A stretch of 64,000 nt of DNA from Hawksworthiomyces lignivorus (GCA_002917075.1 NTMA01000067.1:124001-188000); one strand, 5' to 3'; shown: positions 11,219 to 22,957, numbered from the stretch's first letter. Program-made: numbers and translations. Notes: a model not told the origin generated them from the sequence alone.

Positions 11219-12976
11219 TCAAGTAGCCGTTTGAAGTCCTCGTGCTTTATATCTCCTATCCCGAAGAACAAGTATAGCAATCAGTGCAATAGAGAAAAAT
11301 TGAGCTAGTGTAGTTGCTAAAGCAGAGACAAAGCCTGATTGGAAACGAGGTGCCTCGGTAGCAGGCCACTGTAGAAGTTGAGTCCATGCCGTCATAGCCT
11401 GGCCGATAGCATTCATACTAGCTGTGACAACAGCTCGCTCCTCAGCATCATTTGCCATTGTGACTGAAGCCCACGTCATCGTTAATGGACTGATTGCTGC
11501 AAATTATTAGTAACTGAAATATAAATGAGGAATAGTGGTTTAAGATGATCACTACCGCACCTCCCTCGAAACCAGTCAAGATAAAAGCCGCTATACGTCC
11601 CGTTTCTCCAATGTCATACACGACTAACAGTAAAACACCCAGCAACGTAGGAATAGTTACAGCCACTGACGGGATCCAGTAGTTCTGCATACGATCCGCA
11701 ACAAGGGCCGCTAACAAAGCAGATACAATGCTCACTGCCGTAGCGATGGTAGGAATTGTGTTGATCCTAGTTACCGAATATAAATCTGACTTGGCTTTGA
11801 GATATAAACTAAATGGTGTACTTGCTGGCGTGAAATTCTGATCCATGAGAATCCATTGTAATACAAACACATACCAGTGCCACCGACCCAGAACACGTCT
11901 GAAGATAGACAAGGATAGTTTAAGCTCTGTTGGCGCCGTGACTCCTCGCAGCCTTGAGACGGCTAGCTTGTGTTCGTCTTCTGTCATAAATCGAGGTTTA
12001 TCTCGGTTCGGCACGTTAGGGAAAGCGAGGTAGCCACTAAATTTTGAGATGTTAGTCAGTAAAGATGGAATAGCGGGGTTGTCATAGTTAAGAAATACAG
12101 AATGCAAATTGGCACGGTAATGATAGTGCAAACAATAAAGAGCCATCTAAAGAATAAGTTAATAAAGAGGATTGTTGATAATTCATTACGATAAAGATCT
12201 GTACCTCCAACCAGCCAGGCCATGCACGTTATCTAAGTTGTTATAGACAGCAGCCTGTAAGTAGCCTGCAAACATGGTGCCCAGAGGAGACGCTATGTAA
12301 AATAGCGAGACACGCCTGGTTATTTCCCCAGGCATGTACCAGGACCCGATGACGAAAATGATTCCGGTGAAAGCACACGATTCGGCAATGCCTACGAAGA
12401 ACCGCATGGCATAGATAGTGGAAAGACTTTGAGCCCAGGCGCAACCGAATGTGAAGAGACCCCAGGCAACCTCGAGAGATGGAAGGACGATATTGATCTT
12501 TGAGCGAGTCAAGAAGTAGCAGCCTGGAATCATAGAGGTACAGTAAGATGCCCAAAATACAGCCGTGATATAGTTGATATCGTTGCCTTTTAAATGTAGA
12601 TCTTCTCTCATTCCTCTTTCCATGGAAACGTCAGTTAACCCTGCCCTAAGAAAATTTCCTTCCAAAATTGGCAAACTCACGACACATATGCGTTTGTGAT
12701 AGAGGCCTGATCAAGATACTTTGTGAAAAATGAGAGGCATCCGTAAACAAGAATGAGTAAATCAAGCTTTAGCACAAGCTTTTTCTCAAGATGGGGCATG
12801 TCTCTCGGGTACCACCGTGCCCAGGTCAGAAATCGAATCCATAACCCATCATAACCTTCATTCTTTATGCCATCAAGTGCATTTTGCGCTGTGTCGGCCT
12901 CGCTGTTGTCGATATATTGGCGGACAGCCAGTGAACCAATAAGCTTACGACTGATAGCCATATTAGCATTTAACAC
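11219..12976 (-). CDS. MFS transporter, Dal5-like anion:cation symporter family
   Basis: Five exons, 12976..12681, 12615..12205, 12146..12099, 12036..11561 and 11496..11219, give 502 aa; introns are 65, 58, 62 and 64 nt and every junction restores a family block. Seen: the first helix with Y-L-D-Q-A-S-I-T-N-A-Y-V-S-G, then G-M-R-E-D-L, G-N-D-I-N-Y, the R-F-F-V-G-I-A-E-S helix-4 signature, G-W-R-W-L-F-I, and a C-terminal half with W-A-S-V-T-M-A-N-D. This is the allantoate/nicotinate/vitamin permease branch (12 helices). The plasma-membrane protein would import or export a small organic acid or cluster product. It sits between the methyltransferase and the Zn2Cys6 regulator. The 48-nt third exon is easily missed by gene finders. 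Confidence 0.88.
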
Positions 12977-14484
12977 CTTTTCTGTCTGATTTCAGGAAAT
13001 GGCAGTTCTCGTGTCTTTTCTAAGTAGACGAACGTAGTTTATTTGTTTTATAAAACCCTACGTTAAGAATATGTCCTCATAAAGTAGCGTCATCGGCGTT
13101 GATTATTGTGTTATTTCTATTCCCATAGACGGCGGGAATAACAATGGCGTATGTATAACACACCTAGCACCTGTTCTTCAGCTGTTTGTTTTTATTAATA
13201 TTTTTATGGGAGGTATTGCGCGGAATTTCTACCCCGCTGAATTTGATATCACGATGCGCTTACCAAGTCGTTCTTGATCAAATACCCTCTGTAGAATGTC
13301 CACACATCTTGAGTTCATTCTCTATACTGCAATACAAATTTCAAGGAGACTAATAGTAATAATAACTAACCTTTGCGTTTTATACTAAATTTTATTTTAG
13401 AGGATGAACTGTGTGTGTTTTAGTCTTGCTATATTTTATTCTGCGTAAGATGCTAAAGGTCGACTACATATATTGAACAGTGGTTAAATAATTGTCAGCG
13501 CAGTTGTGGAGAATGCATTGTGTTGTTGATTCAGCCCAACTAAGTGGTCTACGCCTAATTGCCTCACTATTTATCTATGAGATATAGGTGCCTAAGGCCC
13601 TAAGAATACTGGCCTCTGATTGGTCAGAGTTATGCACTCGCTGACAATAATATATAATCACATGACGCTGTATGTTGATACCGTACTGTGAAGGTTACCG
13701 AGTACATTGTGATAACACTACTTGTACATAGGGCTTCTCCCTCTGACTCCATTTAAGATTACTTTTGGCGTCTTCTATCAGTTAATGGCTCTAAGCGAAT
13801 TAGCTTTGACAGACTCTAACAGTAATTTAGAAGAAAATTAGGGGATAATAAATAAATAAATAGACGGTAAAAGATAAAATGAAATAAAAAATGCCATGCT
13901 TGATGGTCCAAGCACTAAAAAAGTAGCGGTCGTAAGACTTATCCAGAAGTCTACGAATATACGAAGTACCATAGCGAGAACATATTACTGTGGATCCTAC
14001 GGGGTGCACACAGAGTACTTCTCAGATGTTAGCACTAATAGTGTAATGCCCGTATTTGCCATATAAATTTGGTAGCAGAATCGGCTAGACCTTAAGTCCG
14101 ATCATCCTTCAATCACAACAACAGACCCTGACTTGACACTTACAGTACATACGCAGCGTGTTATACGAGTACATTGTATCCCGTAATATTACATGTCTCC
14201 GTACTCCGTATATTCGGCATGGGACAGGGTATGCAACAAGAACGCAGTATAATTGGTTCGTTCGGTTTTATGATGCTTCTTTTCGTTAGCGTAGTGTCAG
14301 ATCTCCATGGCTGACTACACCGCTTCAAGCAGCCCGTTGAGCTAATAGGCTCCAGCCTAATACGTACAAATAGTCGTAAAGCCTAAATTTACAAACATTG
14401 CACGCCTTTGCTGTCAAATCTCTCATGGGGTGCAATCGTTATACCAAGTTAAATTCTAAGACTTAATTGGCACAGTCAAGAGAT
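12977..14484. other. Intergenic, divergent promoters of MFS and Zn2Cys6 genes
   Basis: About 1.5 kb, very AT-rich, with no supported gene. It contains a 6-bp-stem hairpin near 13615-13630 and one exact TACTCCGTA at 14202-14210, 275 bp before the regulator's start. Both flanking genes are transcribed away from this stretch. Confidence 0.5.
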
Positions 14485-16328
14485 ATGGGCTCAGCTTTGG
14501 TAAACGATACACTTCTCTTGGCTTCAATACATACGGCAAATGAACCTATCTCCGCATCTGCCAGATTATCTCCCACCCGTTCGGCTTTCAGTAGCGACGG
14601 TCAGCTTGGTACCACGCGAAAGCCAAGGTGTGGGATGCCGAAAGTACGCACCGGGTGTACAGTTTGCAAGTAAGTCGTGCAATCTTGTTATATATTTTCA
14701 ACTGGGAGATCCGTCTTGCAATTATGAAAGACGGTGCTCTAACAGACACTGGCAGAATCAGGAGAGTGAAATGTGACGAAACAAAGCCTTCTTGCATTCG
14801 ATGTACTTCAACAGGTAGAAAATGTGAAGGATACCTACCAGTCATGCCACGAAAGTCTAGGAGACGGAATACAGCAACAAAAAGCGCTCCGATTACTGTC
14901 CCCGGAACTGCTATCTACACGTTCGATGTCTTCGATTTGCAGTCTACGTCTCCCTATCACTCTCCTATCATCAATGATATTGAACATGAATCGTTATACT
15001 TCTTTTGGTCTGTGACTGAGAGCGATGTTTCTCGAAATTTTGGGCTGAACTTCTGGGGAAGGTTGGTTCTGCAGGCTTCGAGAGAATACCCAACAGTGCG
15101 CTACGCCCTTGATGCCGTGATCGTCATGTATGAAGCCTACACGAGATTGGAGCACACTGCACACCACTCACAGGGTGCTTTGGATACTCCAATGACTCGC
15201 TCCGCCCTATTATCCTATAATAGAGCTGTAAAGCTCGTCTCTAGTGATCTTTCTGCTGGTGTGATCTCACTCGAGGCTGTTCTCATCTGTTGCCTACTGT
15301 TTGTGTGGCTAGAATTCTTGAGGAATGACTTCGTCACTGGTATGAAGCACCTTCAAAGTGGCCTAGCCATCTTGTTAGAAAATCCTACTAGACTTAGTCA
15401 ACCCAGTTCCACGCCAACGGCCATCGATGAGTCGATCCCACACATATTCACTCGACTACAAATTCAAGCCACTCTCCATGGCTGTCCATCCTCCGATTTC
15501 AATTCTTCACCTATGAAATGCCCGTCTGATGCAGCCATCAACGCACGACCACAATCCTTTACTACGTTAGCCGAGGCACGATATTCTCTTGACAGCAAAT
15601 TAATATACATTTTTCAACTTGTTAGAGAAAAGCAGGCTTTTGAGGCCAGTCGAGGATTTCAGGTCACGGCGTGTTCAAAGTGGTCGCAGTTCATAGATCA
15701 GCGTGACATGTACATTGCAGAATTGACACGATGGAACACTTGCTTTCGGCACAGCAAGCCGCTGGCAACTGAACAAGTCGGTGATTCCACTGGTTTTCTT
15801 CTACTTAGACTCAGCTTCGAGGTGGCTCTGATGGTGTTGAAGGGCCTGTTTTTCGACTCTGAGATGCAGTACGATGAGTTCAATGATGAATTTAAGCAGA
15901 TGTTGAGCCTTTCTGAGAAGATCTTGCAATCTCGTCTTCTTAAAGGGCATCTACCCGTCCTCTCGCTTGACATGGGGGTCATTCCACCATTGTGCTACAT
16001 CATACTAAAGTGTCGTGAGAGAACGATCAGATACAGAGCCATGGAAGCTCTTAAACGTGCGCCTGAGCGTGAAGGGATGTGGCACAGAGATAGCATTATT
16101 GCAGTCACGAATTGGAAGGTGGCTTTAGAAGAAAATTTGGCTGCTCGCATAGTCGGAGCAGATCCGGGCCCGCTCCCCAACCATGCGCGGATTTATCGAG
16201 AAAAAATCCAAGACGCTACAATCAGCGGCAAGGCAGCGTTGGTGCGTTTTAACGGTGGCCCGACAGGTCATTGCGATGCTGAATGGGAACTAAACGGTCT
16301 CCTTTCTAGGTTGGGCGACGTGATGTGA
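14485..16328 (+). CDS. Zn2Cys6 transcription factor
   Basis: Exons 14485..14669 and 14756..16328 give 585 aa. The 86-nt intron lies inside the zinc cluster, directly after the second cysteine. The spliced motif is C58-x2-C61-x6-C68-x6-C75-x2-C78-x6-C85, the canonical binuclear cluster that binds CGG-type half sites. A basic linker (P-R-K-S-R-R-R) follows. The rest resembles the fungal-specific middle homology/DUF3468-type activation region, with L-E-A-V-L-I-C-C-L-L-F-V-W-L-E as a recognisable helix. It is a nuclear regulator, probably pathway-specific for the surrounding cluster (inference). The first in-frame ATG (14485) was used; an upstream TTG is not a plausible start. The frame is intact, with no sign of decay. 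Confidence 0.9.
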
Positions 16329-16847
16329 TGTGAAGCGATGTGCAGAGGTATACATACAGATACATTTGTATTAATGTGTGGGTGAAGATCCTTACGTATT
16401 TTTTGAGTTACAAAATAAGCATCTTTATCAGGCCACGTAAGCTTTTCGAATTTAATGAGAAGTTCTGTATCGAGTTCGCATCGCAGAGGATAGAGTTAGA
16501 AAGGCGTTGCGGTGTGGCTGTGGGTATTAGATGGACTGATAGAAACGACGTAGGTCACCTGGGGTGCTGGTTGTGGAGACTTTGGAAATCGAGATGTTGT
16601 TTCCAAGAACACTTGTGTAATATCTATGGAACAGCTGGGAAGTAATTGCGAGCGGGCCAATCAGAGGACAAAATGAGACCCACAATCAGGGCTCGGCTTT
16701 TTGCAACGGAGCCGCCTTCGAAAACAATAAATAGTTGCTCAACTTCCTCGATTTACAACGACGAAATGCTAAATTATGTGTATACTCTAAGTCGTTGGCA
16801 TATATCTCGCTCTTACTTTCAACTCTCCAATTCTCTCAATCAACAAT
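16329..16847. other. Intergenic, promoter of the secreted hydrolase
   Basis: 519 bp with no supported gene. Short open frames show no family features. The 3' end is the 5' leader of the hydrolase gene. Confidence 0.6.
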
Positions 16848-18988
16848 ATGTGGAGCCTCAAGTCCTATATCTTCTCAGCTGCATGGCTACATCTTGTTGC
16901 CCTTGCACACTCAGACACTATCTGCGAGAGTCGCATCCGCTGGGTGAATTGCAGTGATAATATTCCAATCACTCTCGACCGAACGGGAATTGATCTCTCT
17001 GATCTACCACCCCAACTTCATTGCGGTCAGATATCTGTACCGATGGATTATGCACAACCGCAAGGCTCGAACAATACAATCACCCTGAATTTGGCTATGA
17101 TTCGGCCTCCACATCCTGATGGCGCCATATTTGTGTGCGTATCTATTACGAAGACAGTCTGTTGTAGCACATACTAATTGAACCGTGGGAAATAGGAATA
17201 CTGGGGGAAGTGATCCTGTTGCGGTGGTCGCATGGGAAATTGCACTAAACCAAACGGACACGTTCTCTGGCCTCACAGACAAGTATGATATGATGTTCAT
17301 GGACATAAGAGGCACGTATGGCTCTAACCCGATATCTCTGTCTCTGGATGCTGCCGCCGCACTCCCTTCTGTGTAGTAAGTTAGATTCGTAAGTACCTCT
17401 ATACGATTACGATTGCTAATTGCCTTTGACTAGCCCCCAGAATGAGTCCGATTTCAATATATATAAGCAAGGTTCAGCAACTTTTTTCCAATCTTGGATT
17501 GAAAACAGCTCTCCTTCTGGGATCATTCAGTTCGTCTCAACAAATGAAGTAATTAAGGACTACGAGCAGATCCGCAAGGCTCTCGGATACAGCAAGATCC
17601 ATTTTCTTGGAGAATCGTAGTGAGTGCAAGTAACTTTTATTAGAAAGTCTCAGAAACGTTCCTAATAGCTGCCAAATAGTGGCACCTATCGCGCCCAGAG
17701 ATACGCGCTCGCCTTTCCGGATCGAGTTGGACATTTCGCCCTCGATTCAGGGGTTCCCTACGGAATGGTATATCCAAATTTTAAGAGATTAGCACTTTCA
17801 TGGACTAATCATTGCTGCGCAGAGCTTATTCGATGAGGCACAAGCACATATTAGTTCAGGCAACCGGGCACTATTAAGAGCCGATGCCTATTGCCAGAAT
17901 GATCCATCATGTCCCTTTCACTATGAGGGTATTGGGAGCATACCTAAGGTAGTACTCTCTCCTAAACCATGTAGCATCATGAATTTTGCTAAGCCCATAT
18001 CAAGGCTGTACACTCCATTTTTGCGACGACGCCTTGTTCGGAACCTGTGCCGCTTCAACAACTTCAACAAGCAGTCCTTGGCATGCTTGCAAATGGTGGC
18101 CTTCCTGACTTTCCACTTTTATTTCGTGGACTAAAAGATGCACTAAGTGGCAACTGCACAACTCTCCTGGGCGATAATACTCTGAGCGTTGATTCTGTTG
18201 TGGCCATACCGCTAGAATGTGGCGACATGGGTATTGTTTATTTTATCCCTCCTCCAACCCGGGTCATATGCGGTGCTAATTCAGATTACTCACTTAGAGT
18301 ACAATAAAGTAACGTACGCGGAATTTGAGTCGTCTTTCGATGCAGGACTAGCAGTAAGTCTATTTGATGGTGCTGCTGCGGCTGATGTGACTTTATTGAC
18401 GTAATTCGGCAGCGTGATGAAACTGGCATTGGGATGTCCCTTACATGGTCGCTTCAGGTACGATACTCTTTGCGTCCTTTAATACCTCATCAATTACTAA
18501 CGACTTTATAGCTTGCGTGTTCCGGGTGGCCATTTCCTGTTAACTCGCAAAATATCAAACCAAATCCCCACAACATGCTGTTGGTGACTGCTGATTATGA
18601 TGCTACGTAAGTCTCTAAGTCTAATCCATACCATGAAGTCGAACTAACGCGAATGTATCAGTGCAGCAACAGAATGGACAACTTATATTTGGGAAAATCA
18701 TGCGCAAAATTCAGCATTGGTAGTCCGACACGGAGACGGCCACATCTCGTTCCAGCGTGAGTTGCTCAAATATAGCTATATCTAATTTGACAGTGACTAA
18801 AGCTCTTCATAGTTCCGAATGAACCTTCATCAGTCATCACAAAGGAATTCCTTCGAACTGGGGTGCTTCCAAAGTCAAGACAAGAGGCCCTCGTGTCTGT
18901 ACACTCTCCTCGCACACAACGAGGCCCCATTCCGAATCCATACCAAGTTCAAACGGGGGCTGCCGCAGGGGATGTTGGCAGTAAATAA
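16848..18988 (+). CDS. Secreted alpha/beta hydrolase with TAP-like C-terminal domain
   Basis: Eleven exons: 16848..17134, 17196..17375, 17434..17619, 17680..17767, 17823..17948, 18005..18235, 18285..18353, 18413..18457, 18512..18606, 18662..18756, 18813..18988; 525 aa, all frames consistent. Signal peptide about residues 1-22. Seen: F-V-N-T-G-G (oxyanion region), nucleophile elbow G-E-S-Y-G (Ser217, on the exon 3/4 junction), D434 in A-D-Y-D-A-T-T, and His463 in H-G-D-G-H. The C-terminal T-W-S-L-Q-L-A-C-S-G-W-P block marks the TAP/tripeptidyl-aminopeptidase-like domain. Fungal members are called proteases or prolyl aminopeptidases, but some act on esters in metabolite pathways. Two junctions (exon 2 end, exon 6 end with donor GTTTAT) are less certain. 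The number of introns is high for this window. Confidence 0.85.
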
Positions 18989-19872
18989 AAGAGCAGTATT
19001 TAAGGAAAATCAATTCTGTCTCAAACTTTGCACAAATATTCAGCTTTGTCGAATTGCTTGGAGTCCAAGGTCATTTTGAAGGGTGTTAGATTTCAAATGT
19101 CTTGTAATTTACATATGAAAATGGAACAGTACTTAGAATGCAGCGTTAAATATAAAACAGCTAGCTATATGTCAAAGACGTTGCATTGATTATCTAGAAT
19201 CACCTAGATAATTAGCAAGCGTGTCCGTTTCATTTCTTGAAAGTCGCCGCTCGAAAACCAAAATACTGATGATATGAACTTCACTCTATTGATGTAAGGT
19301 TATTGAACCTCGTGGTTTTGCAGAGGCTATCATGCACACATTCGCATTGTTAGTGAGCTTAGAGCATATTAAGTTGATGGGTGCGTGGTTCTGTATATTG
19401 GTTTCAAGAACGTAGCATGGGAAAGTGAGATTTACAACCAAATTCGAGACGCTGTTGTCCAGCATACGGAGTGATGTCAGAGACAAAAGAAATGCGGAGA
19501 TCATCCAGCTCAGCTTTTATCAGGGGCGGCAATTGACAACCCTAGGCTGTGCTCAGTGGGCTTATATGAATACGGGCACCGTTGGGAACGGAAGTAGTTT
19601 AATAAGTACATTAAACGTCGTTATTGTCATGTAATCATAATTTCTTACTTTATCTATGTAGTCTTAAATCCGAGCACATCACATCGACATCCTGAGCTAT
19701 TCGTACGCAATAATCACATAATATTTTACCAATTAAACAGCATTGCTAAGAATGAACAATTGCAGTGATTTGGGCTTTGAGACTGACCTGAGTCTGACTT
19801 TTAATCTGGACGTTGGCCTCTTCTGGTTGAAATTCAATTTCAGATTTCTCTTACTTGTACAACTTTATCAGC
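18989..19872. other. Intergenic, no supported gene
   Basis: AT-rich. It contains a perfect 9-bp inverted repeat with a 6-nt spacer at 19189-19212 (arms ATTATCTAG / CTAGATAAT), about 200 bp after the hydrolase stop. Otherwise unremarkable. Confidence 0.55.
19189..19212. repeat. 9-bp inverted repeat (hairpin)
   Basis: Perfect arms ATTATCTAG and CTAGATAAT separated by AATCAC. AU-rich, so it would be a weak RNA hairpin. It might be a site for a dimeric protein or chance; no function can be assigned. Confidence 0.5.
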
Positions 19873-21042
19873 ATGGCCGCCCACTCTATCCGAGAAGGGG
19901 GTCCCATTCTAAAGGGCCCGCTAGACTTTCCAGACAGCCCACTCAGCGAGGCATCAAAGCAACCTCTCCTCCTAGGCGTATTCTTAGATTTACAAGACCG
20001 TCATTATTCTACATTGCCAACAACCACGACATGGACCTTCGATTATAATGTTGAATTAGTTAAGCAGGCCGAAGACCTAGGCTTTGACATTGCTTTCAGC
20101 CGCACTCAATGGCTGCCTAAGGGCGGCTATGATGGAGAGGCCTCTCTTGATGCTTTTATTGCTTTAGGTGCGATGGCTGCCGTTACAAAAAAGATTCTCT
20201 TAATCTCTACGATTCATGTCCTGTATGGACCCCTGCATCCACTTCATATCGCCAAGTATGGAGCTACACTTGATCATATCTCTAAGGGTCGTTGGGGGAT
20301 CAATATTGTGACTGGCCATCGTGCTGTCGAGCATGAGATGTTTGGGTGGCAGCGAATTGAGCATGATAAACGGTATACCATGGCCGGAGAATTATTTGAC
20401 GTGGTTAATAGTTTGTGGAATGAGACGGAGAATATTTCGTATGAAGGAAAAGTCTCTCCTTGGAAGTTACATAATGCCTGGATTACGCCTAAGCCTTTGT
20501 TTGGACGTCCTGTGCTTGTCAATGCTACTGGATCTCCTGCAGGAATTGACTTTGCGGCTCAATACTCTGACTTGATTTTTATCACATCTCCTGGCAGCTC
20601 GCACATTGATAGTGCACTCGCCACGCTCCCACCTCATATTGCCAGCATTCGTGCAGCAGCATCGAAACAGGGACGCAACATCAAAATCTTAATTAACCCA
20701 TATATCGTGGCACGGGATACACAAGAAGAAGCTGAAGCGTACGCAGATGCTATTCTTGCTGGTCAGAATCAACTTAAGAAGGGCGTTGGCGCCGATGGGA
20801 GACCATACGACAGTGACGCTCATGCTTGGCGAGGCCGCAAAGATACTACGCAGAAGAAAGGCTACAACTTTGCCAACATTGAGATTATCGGATCTCCTGA
20901 GATAATTCGTGATAAGTTGGTTGCACTACACGAAGTGGGTATTGACGGTGTACAATTAGGATTCTATGACTGGGTTCCAGAGCTAGAATATTTTGGGCGG
21001 AAGATCCTGCCGCTGCTCAAAGAAGTTGGATTACGTTTGTGA
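19873..21042 (+). CDS. LLM-class flavin-dependent monooxygenase
   Basis: Single exon, 389 aa, from the first in-frame ATG at 19873. It belongs to the bacterial luciferase-like (FMNH2-dependent, two-component) family, closest in pattern to SfnG/SsuD-type dimethylsulfone and alkanesulfonate monooxygenases. Seen: an N-terminal strand L-L-G-V-F-L-D-L; A-E-D-L-G-F-D near residue 70; H-P-L-H-I-A-K-Y-G-A-T-L-D-H-I-S-K-G-R-W-G-I-N-I-V-T as the barrel core (split here for length, it is one block); E-H-D-K-R-Y; K-P-L-F-G-R-P; and a C-terminal G-I-D-G-V-Q-L-G-F-Y. The enzyme needs reduced flavin from a separate reductase, not seen here. It may oxygenate a cluster intermediate or release sulfite from sulfonates. 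It has no intron while most neighbours have several, in keeping with a bacterial origin of the family. Confidence 0.88.
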   Translation: MAAHSIREGGPILKGPLDFPDSPLSEASKQPLLLGVFLDLQDRHYSTLPTTTTWTFDYNVELVKQAEDLGFDIAFSRTQWLPKGGYDGEASLDAFIALGAMAAVTKKILLISTIHVLYGPLHPLHIAKYGATLDHISKGRWGINIVTGHRAVEHEMFGWQRIEHDKRYTMAGELFDVVNSLWNETENISYEGKVSPWKLHNAWITPKPLFGRPVLVNATGSPAGIDFAAQYSDLIFITSPGSSHIDSALATLPPHIASIRAAASKQGRNIKILINPYIVARDTQEEAEAYADAILAGQNQLKKGVGADGRPYDSDAHAWRGRKDTTQKKGYNFANIEIIGSPEIIRDKLVALHEVGIDGVQLGFYDWVPELEYFGRKILPLLKEVGLRL

Positions 21043-21577
21043 TATACTGTGAATTGCAAACTTTAGGGCAACTAGTCTGAGTCGTCACATTCAAATAAAT
21101 TCCAGCTGCAGGCATCAATACACCCAACTAGAACAACAACTCACCCGATGTGCCTGAACTGAATGCTGTATTGTCCACAGTGGCAGGTATCTACAGATTG
21201 ATTTATACACGGTCACTGTCAATATAAAAGCAATATATAAACAAGATATTTGAAAATCAGTAAGGCAAAGCCTTCCAGATAAACTGAAACCGGTCGAAGT
21301 TTTTCAGAGCATTTAGGGTGTCTTCTCAAATGCGTACCAAATCAAGGCTGCGAAGAAATGAAAATGATGACCAGTAATGAATTTTCTCACGTAACGGCGG
21401 ATCAGTCTTCTCTGGATTTTGTGGGCGCAAATGAATAAGCCCATACCAGTCATGGCAAAGTGGTCTTTAACTTCTGGCAAGCAGAGAGAGAGACAGTTTC
21501 CTCAGGATAACGCGTACATAGAATCTTAATAAATACAGGGGGTCGGTGGTGTTGAAATACGTATGGAGATATGAATC
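21043..21577. other. Intergenic between convergent genes
   Basis: 535 bp between the 3' ends of the monooxygenase and the glycosyltransferase-like gene. No open frame or structured repeat that I can support. Confidence 0.6.
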
Positions 21578-22957
21578 CTAATCCCAGTCCTTTTCCACAA
21601 CCCATTGATCCCAAAGCTTCAGCCGGCCACCGTCAACCAGGTCACAATCACGGTGTCCCCACTTCCGGCGGTACACTTCTTTCCCTGCCTCAGTAATCAC
21701 GTCAATGCCCTCGGCGATTCCTTGGGCTGGGTAGTAGAACTTCTCCCCGAATCCCCCTCGTTGTCCTACTTGCCACGTGTTTCGTCCCCGATCGCCGTGT
21801 TTGTACTGGAGCATGCGGTCTGACACATCGCGTAGCCGCCGCCAACGCTCTAGATTCACATCGACTTTGGCGCCATCTTCTTTATTCTGCATTTCCAGTT
21901 CCCTCTTTTGCTTCTCTTTCGCCGGTGATGGTGGGTTTGGGTCGACGAATTCGGGAATGGCTTCTTCTAAGCGGTACAACACCGCTAAGTCCTCTAACAC
22001 CGTGTTGACATCCGTTACTATGCCTGCTTGTTTAACCACCATACTCCAGTTCGCCATAGAAAGCCGCGAGTGCATATCGCAATCCGTCATATAATACGGT
22101 ATGAGCGTATCCCATCCACCAACATCTTCATACGCAGCCGGGTTGACAAGCGCCAGATGATCGTATGCGAAGAACCGTAACGCCCACCTCGGATCACTTT
22201 GAAGAGCTTCTTGTAATGCAGCGCAGCACAGTTCATACACCGTCTTGTATCCTGTCTCATTGTAAGGAGGTGTTAAACCCGCAAATCCCTCCTCGAAAGA
22301 TAATGTAAGGACGTCCATATGCGACCAAAAGTAATATGGCCAGTTCTTTTCGTATGTAAGTGAGATATAAAAGTTCTGCAGTTGTGCAAAAGAAAGGAGC
22401 ACGGGTGTCTGAATGATGTTCACTCCTAACTGACGAAGTATTGTGTGATTAAGATAAAAGGGATTCTGAAGTGTCAGTTGACCACGGGCGTTTGCCTGTT
22501 GAACGCCTGTGTTTTCGACCACGTATATCTGTGACGCAGGCCAGCCAGCTGTGATATATGAAATAACAGCTTGGAGTAGGATAGGCCATGACCTTGTGAA
22601 GCCGATGAGGAGTGGCGGCGCAATCGGGAGATCATAATCTTTATGGATACCCTCGCGGGGTTCGTTCCACTTTGGTATCGGAGGTGGTGCCGACTTTGCA
22701 AGGAAAGACGCTGGATCTCGGACGGGAAGTGGTGTGTATGTCGGCATCGGCTTGTATCTCGGACGTGAAGGTTCGTTCTCTATAGGTATGCCAGGTAACT
22801 TTTCCTTAGCGGCTTCGGCAGCCGGCTTGACAATGCTCTCATGGAAATTTCGTAGCGCGTAGGCACCAGCGTTAGTTCTGAGGCATATCAGGAGGAGAGA
22901 GAATGATATGACGCAGATGGCGGCAAAACGTCGCCTAGATGTTATGTTCAACAACAT
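21578..22957 (-). CDS. Type II membrane glycosyltransferase-like protein
   Basis: Single exon, 459 aa. Seen: a short basic cytosolic N-terminus, one signal-anchor helix (about residues 11-27), a Pro-rich stem (about 55-110), then a lumenal domain beginning L-P-I-A-P-P-L-L-I-G-F-T-R-S-W. It has strand-helix repeats with I-Y-V-V-E-N-T-G, W-S-H-M-D-V-L-T-L (a candidate metal-binding Asp) and Y-M-T-D-C-D-M-H (a possible D-x-D), as in GT-A fold transferases. It is a conserved fungal family, usually annotated only as glycosyltransferase. It would act in the Golgi lumen on protein or lipid glycans; donor and acceptor are unknown. Its composition is closer to the core genes on the right than to the cluster, so I would place the cluster edge before it. 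Confidence 0.7.
   Translation of the reverse strand: MLLNITSRRRFAAICVISFSLLLICLRTNAGAYALRNFHESIVKPAAEAAKEKLPGIPIENEPSRPRYKPMPTYTPLPVRDPASFLAKSAPPPIPKWNEPREGIHKDYDLPIAPPLLIGFTRSWPILLQAVISYITAGWPASQIYVVENTGVQQANARGQLTLQNPFYLNHTILRQLGVNIIQTPVLLSFAQLQNFYISLTYEKNWPYYFWSHMDVLTLSFEEGFAGLTPPYNETGYKTVYELCCAALQEALQSDPRWALRFFAYDHLALVNPAAYEDVGGWDTLIPYYMTDCDMHSRLSMANWSMVVKQAGIVTDVNTVLEDLAVLYRLEEAIPEFVDPNPPSPAKEKQKRELEMQNKEDGAKVDVNLERWRRLRDVSDRMLQYKHGDRGRNTWQVGQRGGFGEKFYYPAQGIAEGIDVITEAGKEVYRRKWGHRDCDLVDGGRLKLWDQWVVEKDWD

Noticed and set aside
13615..13630. Small perfect hairpin CTCTGA-TTGG-TCAGAG
   Set aside because: Six-base stem; hairpins of this size are expected by chance in 64 kb and it has no conserved context.
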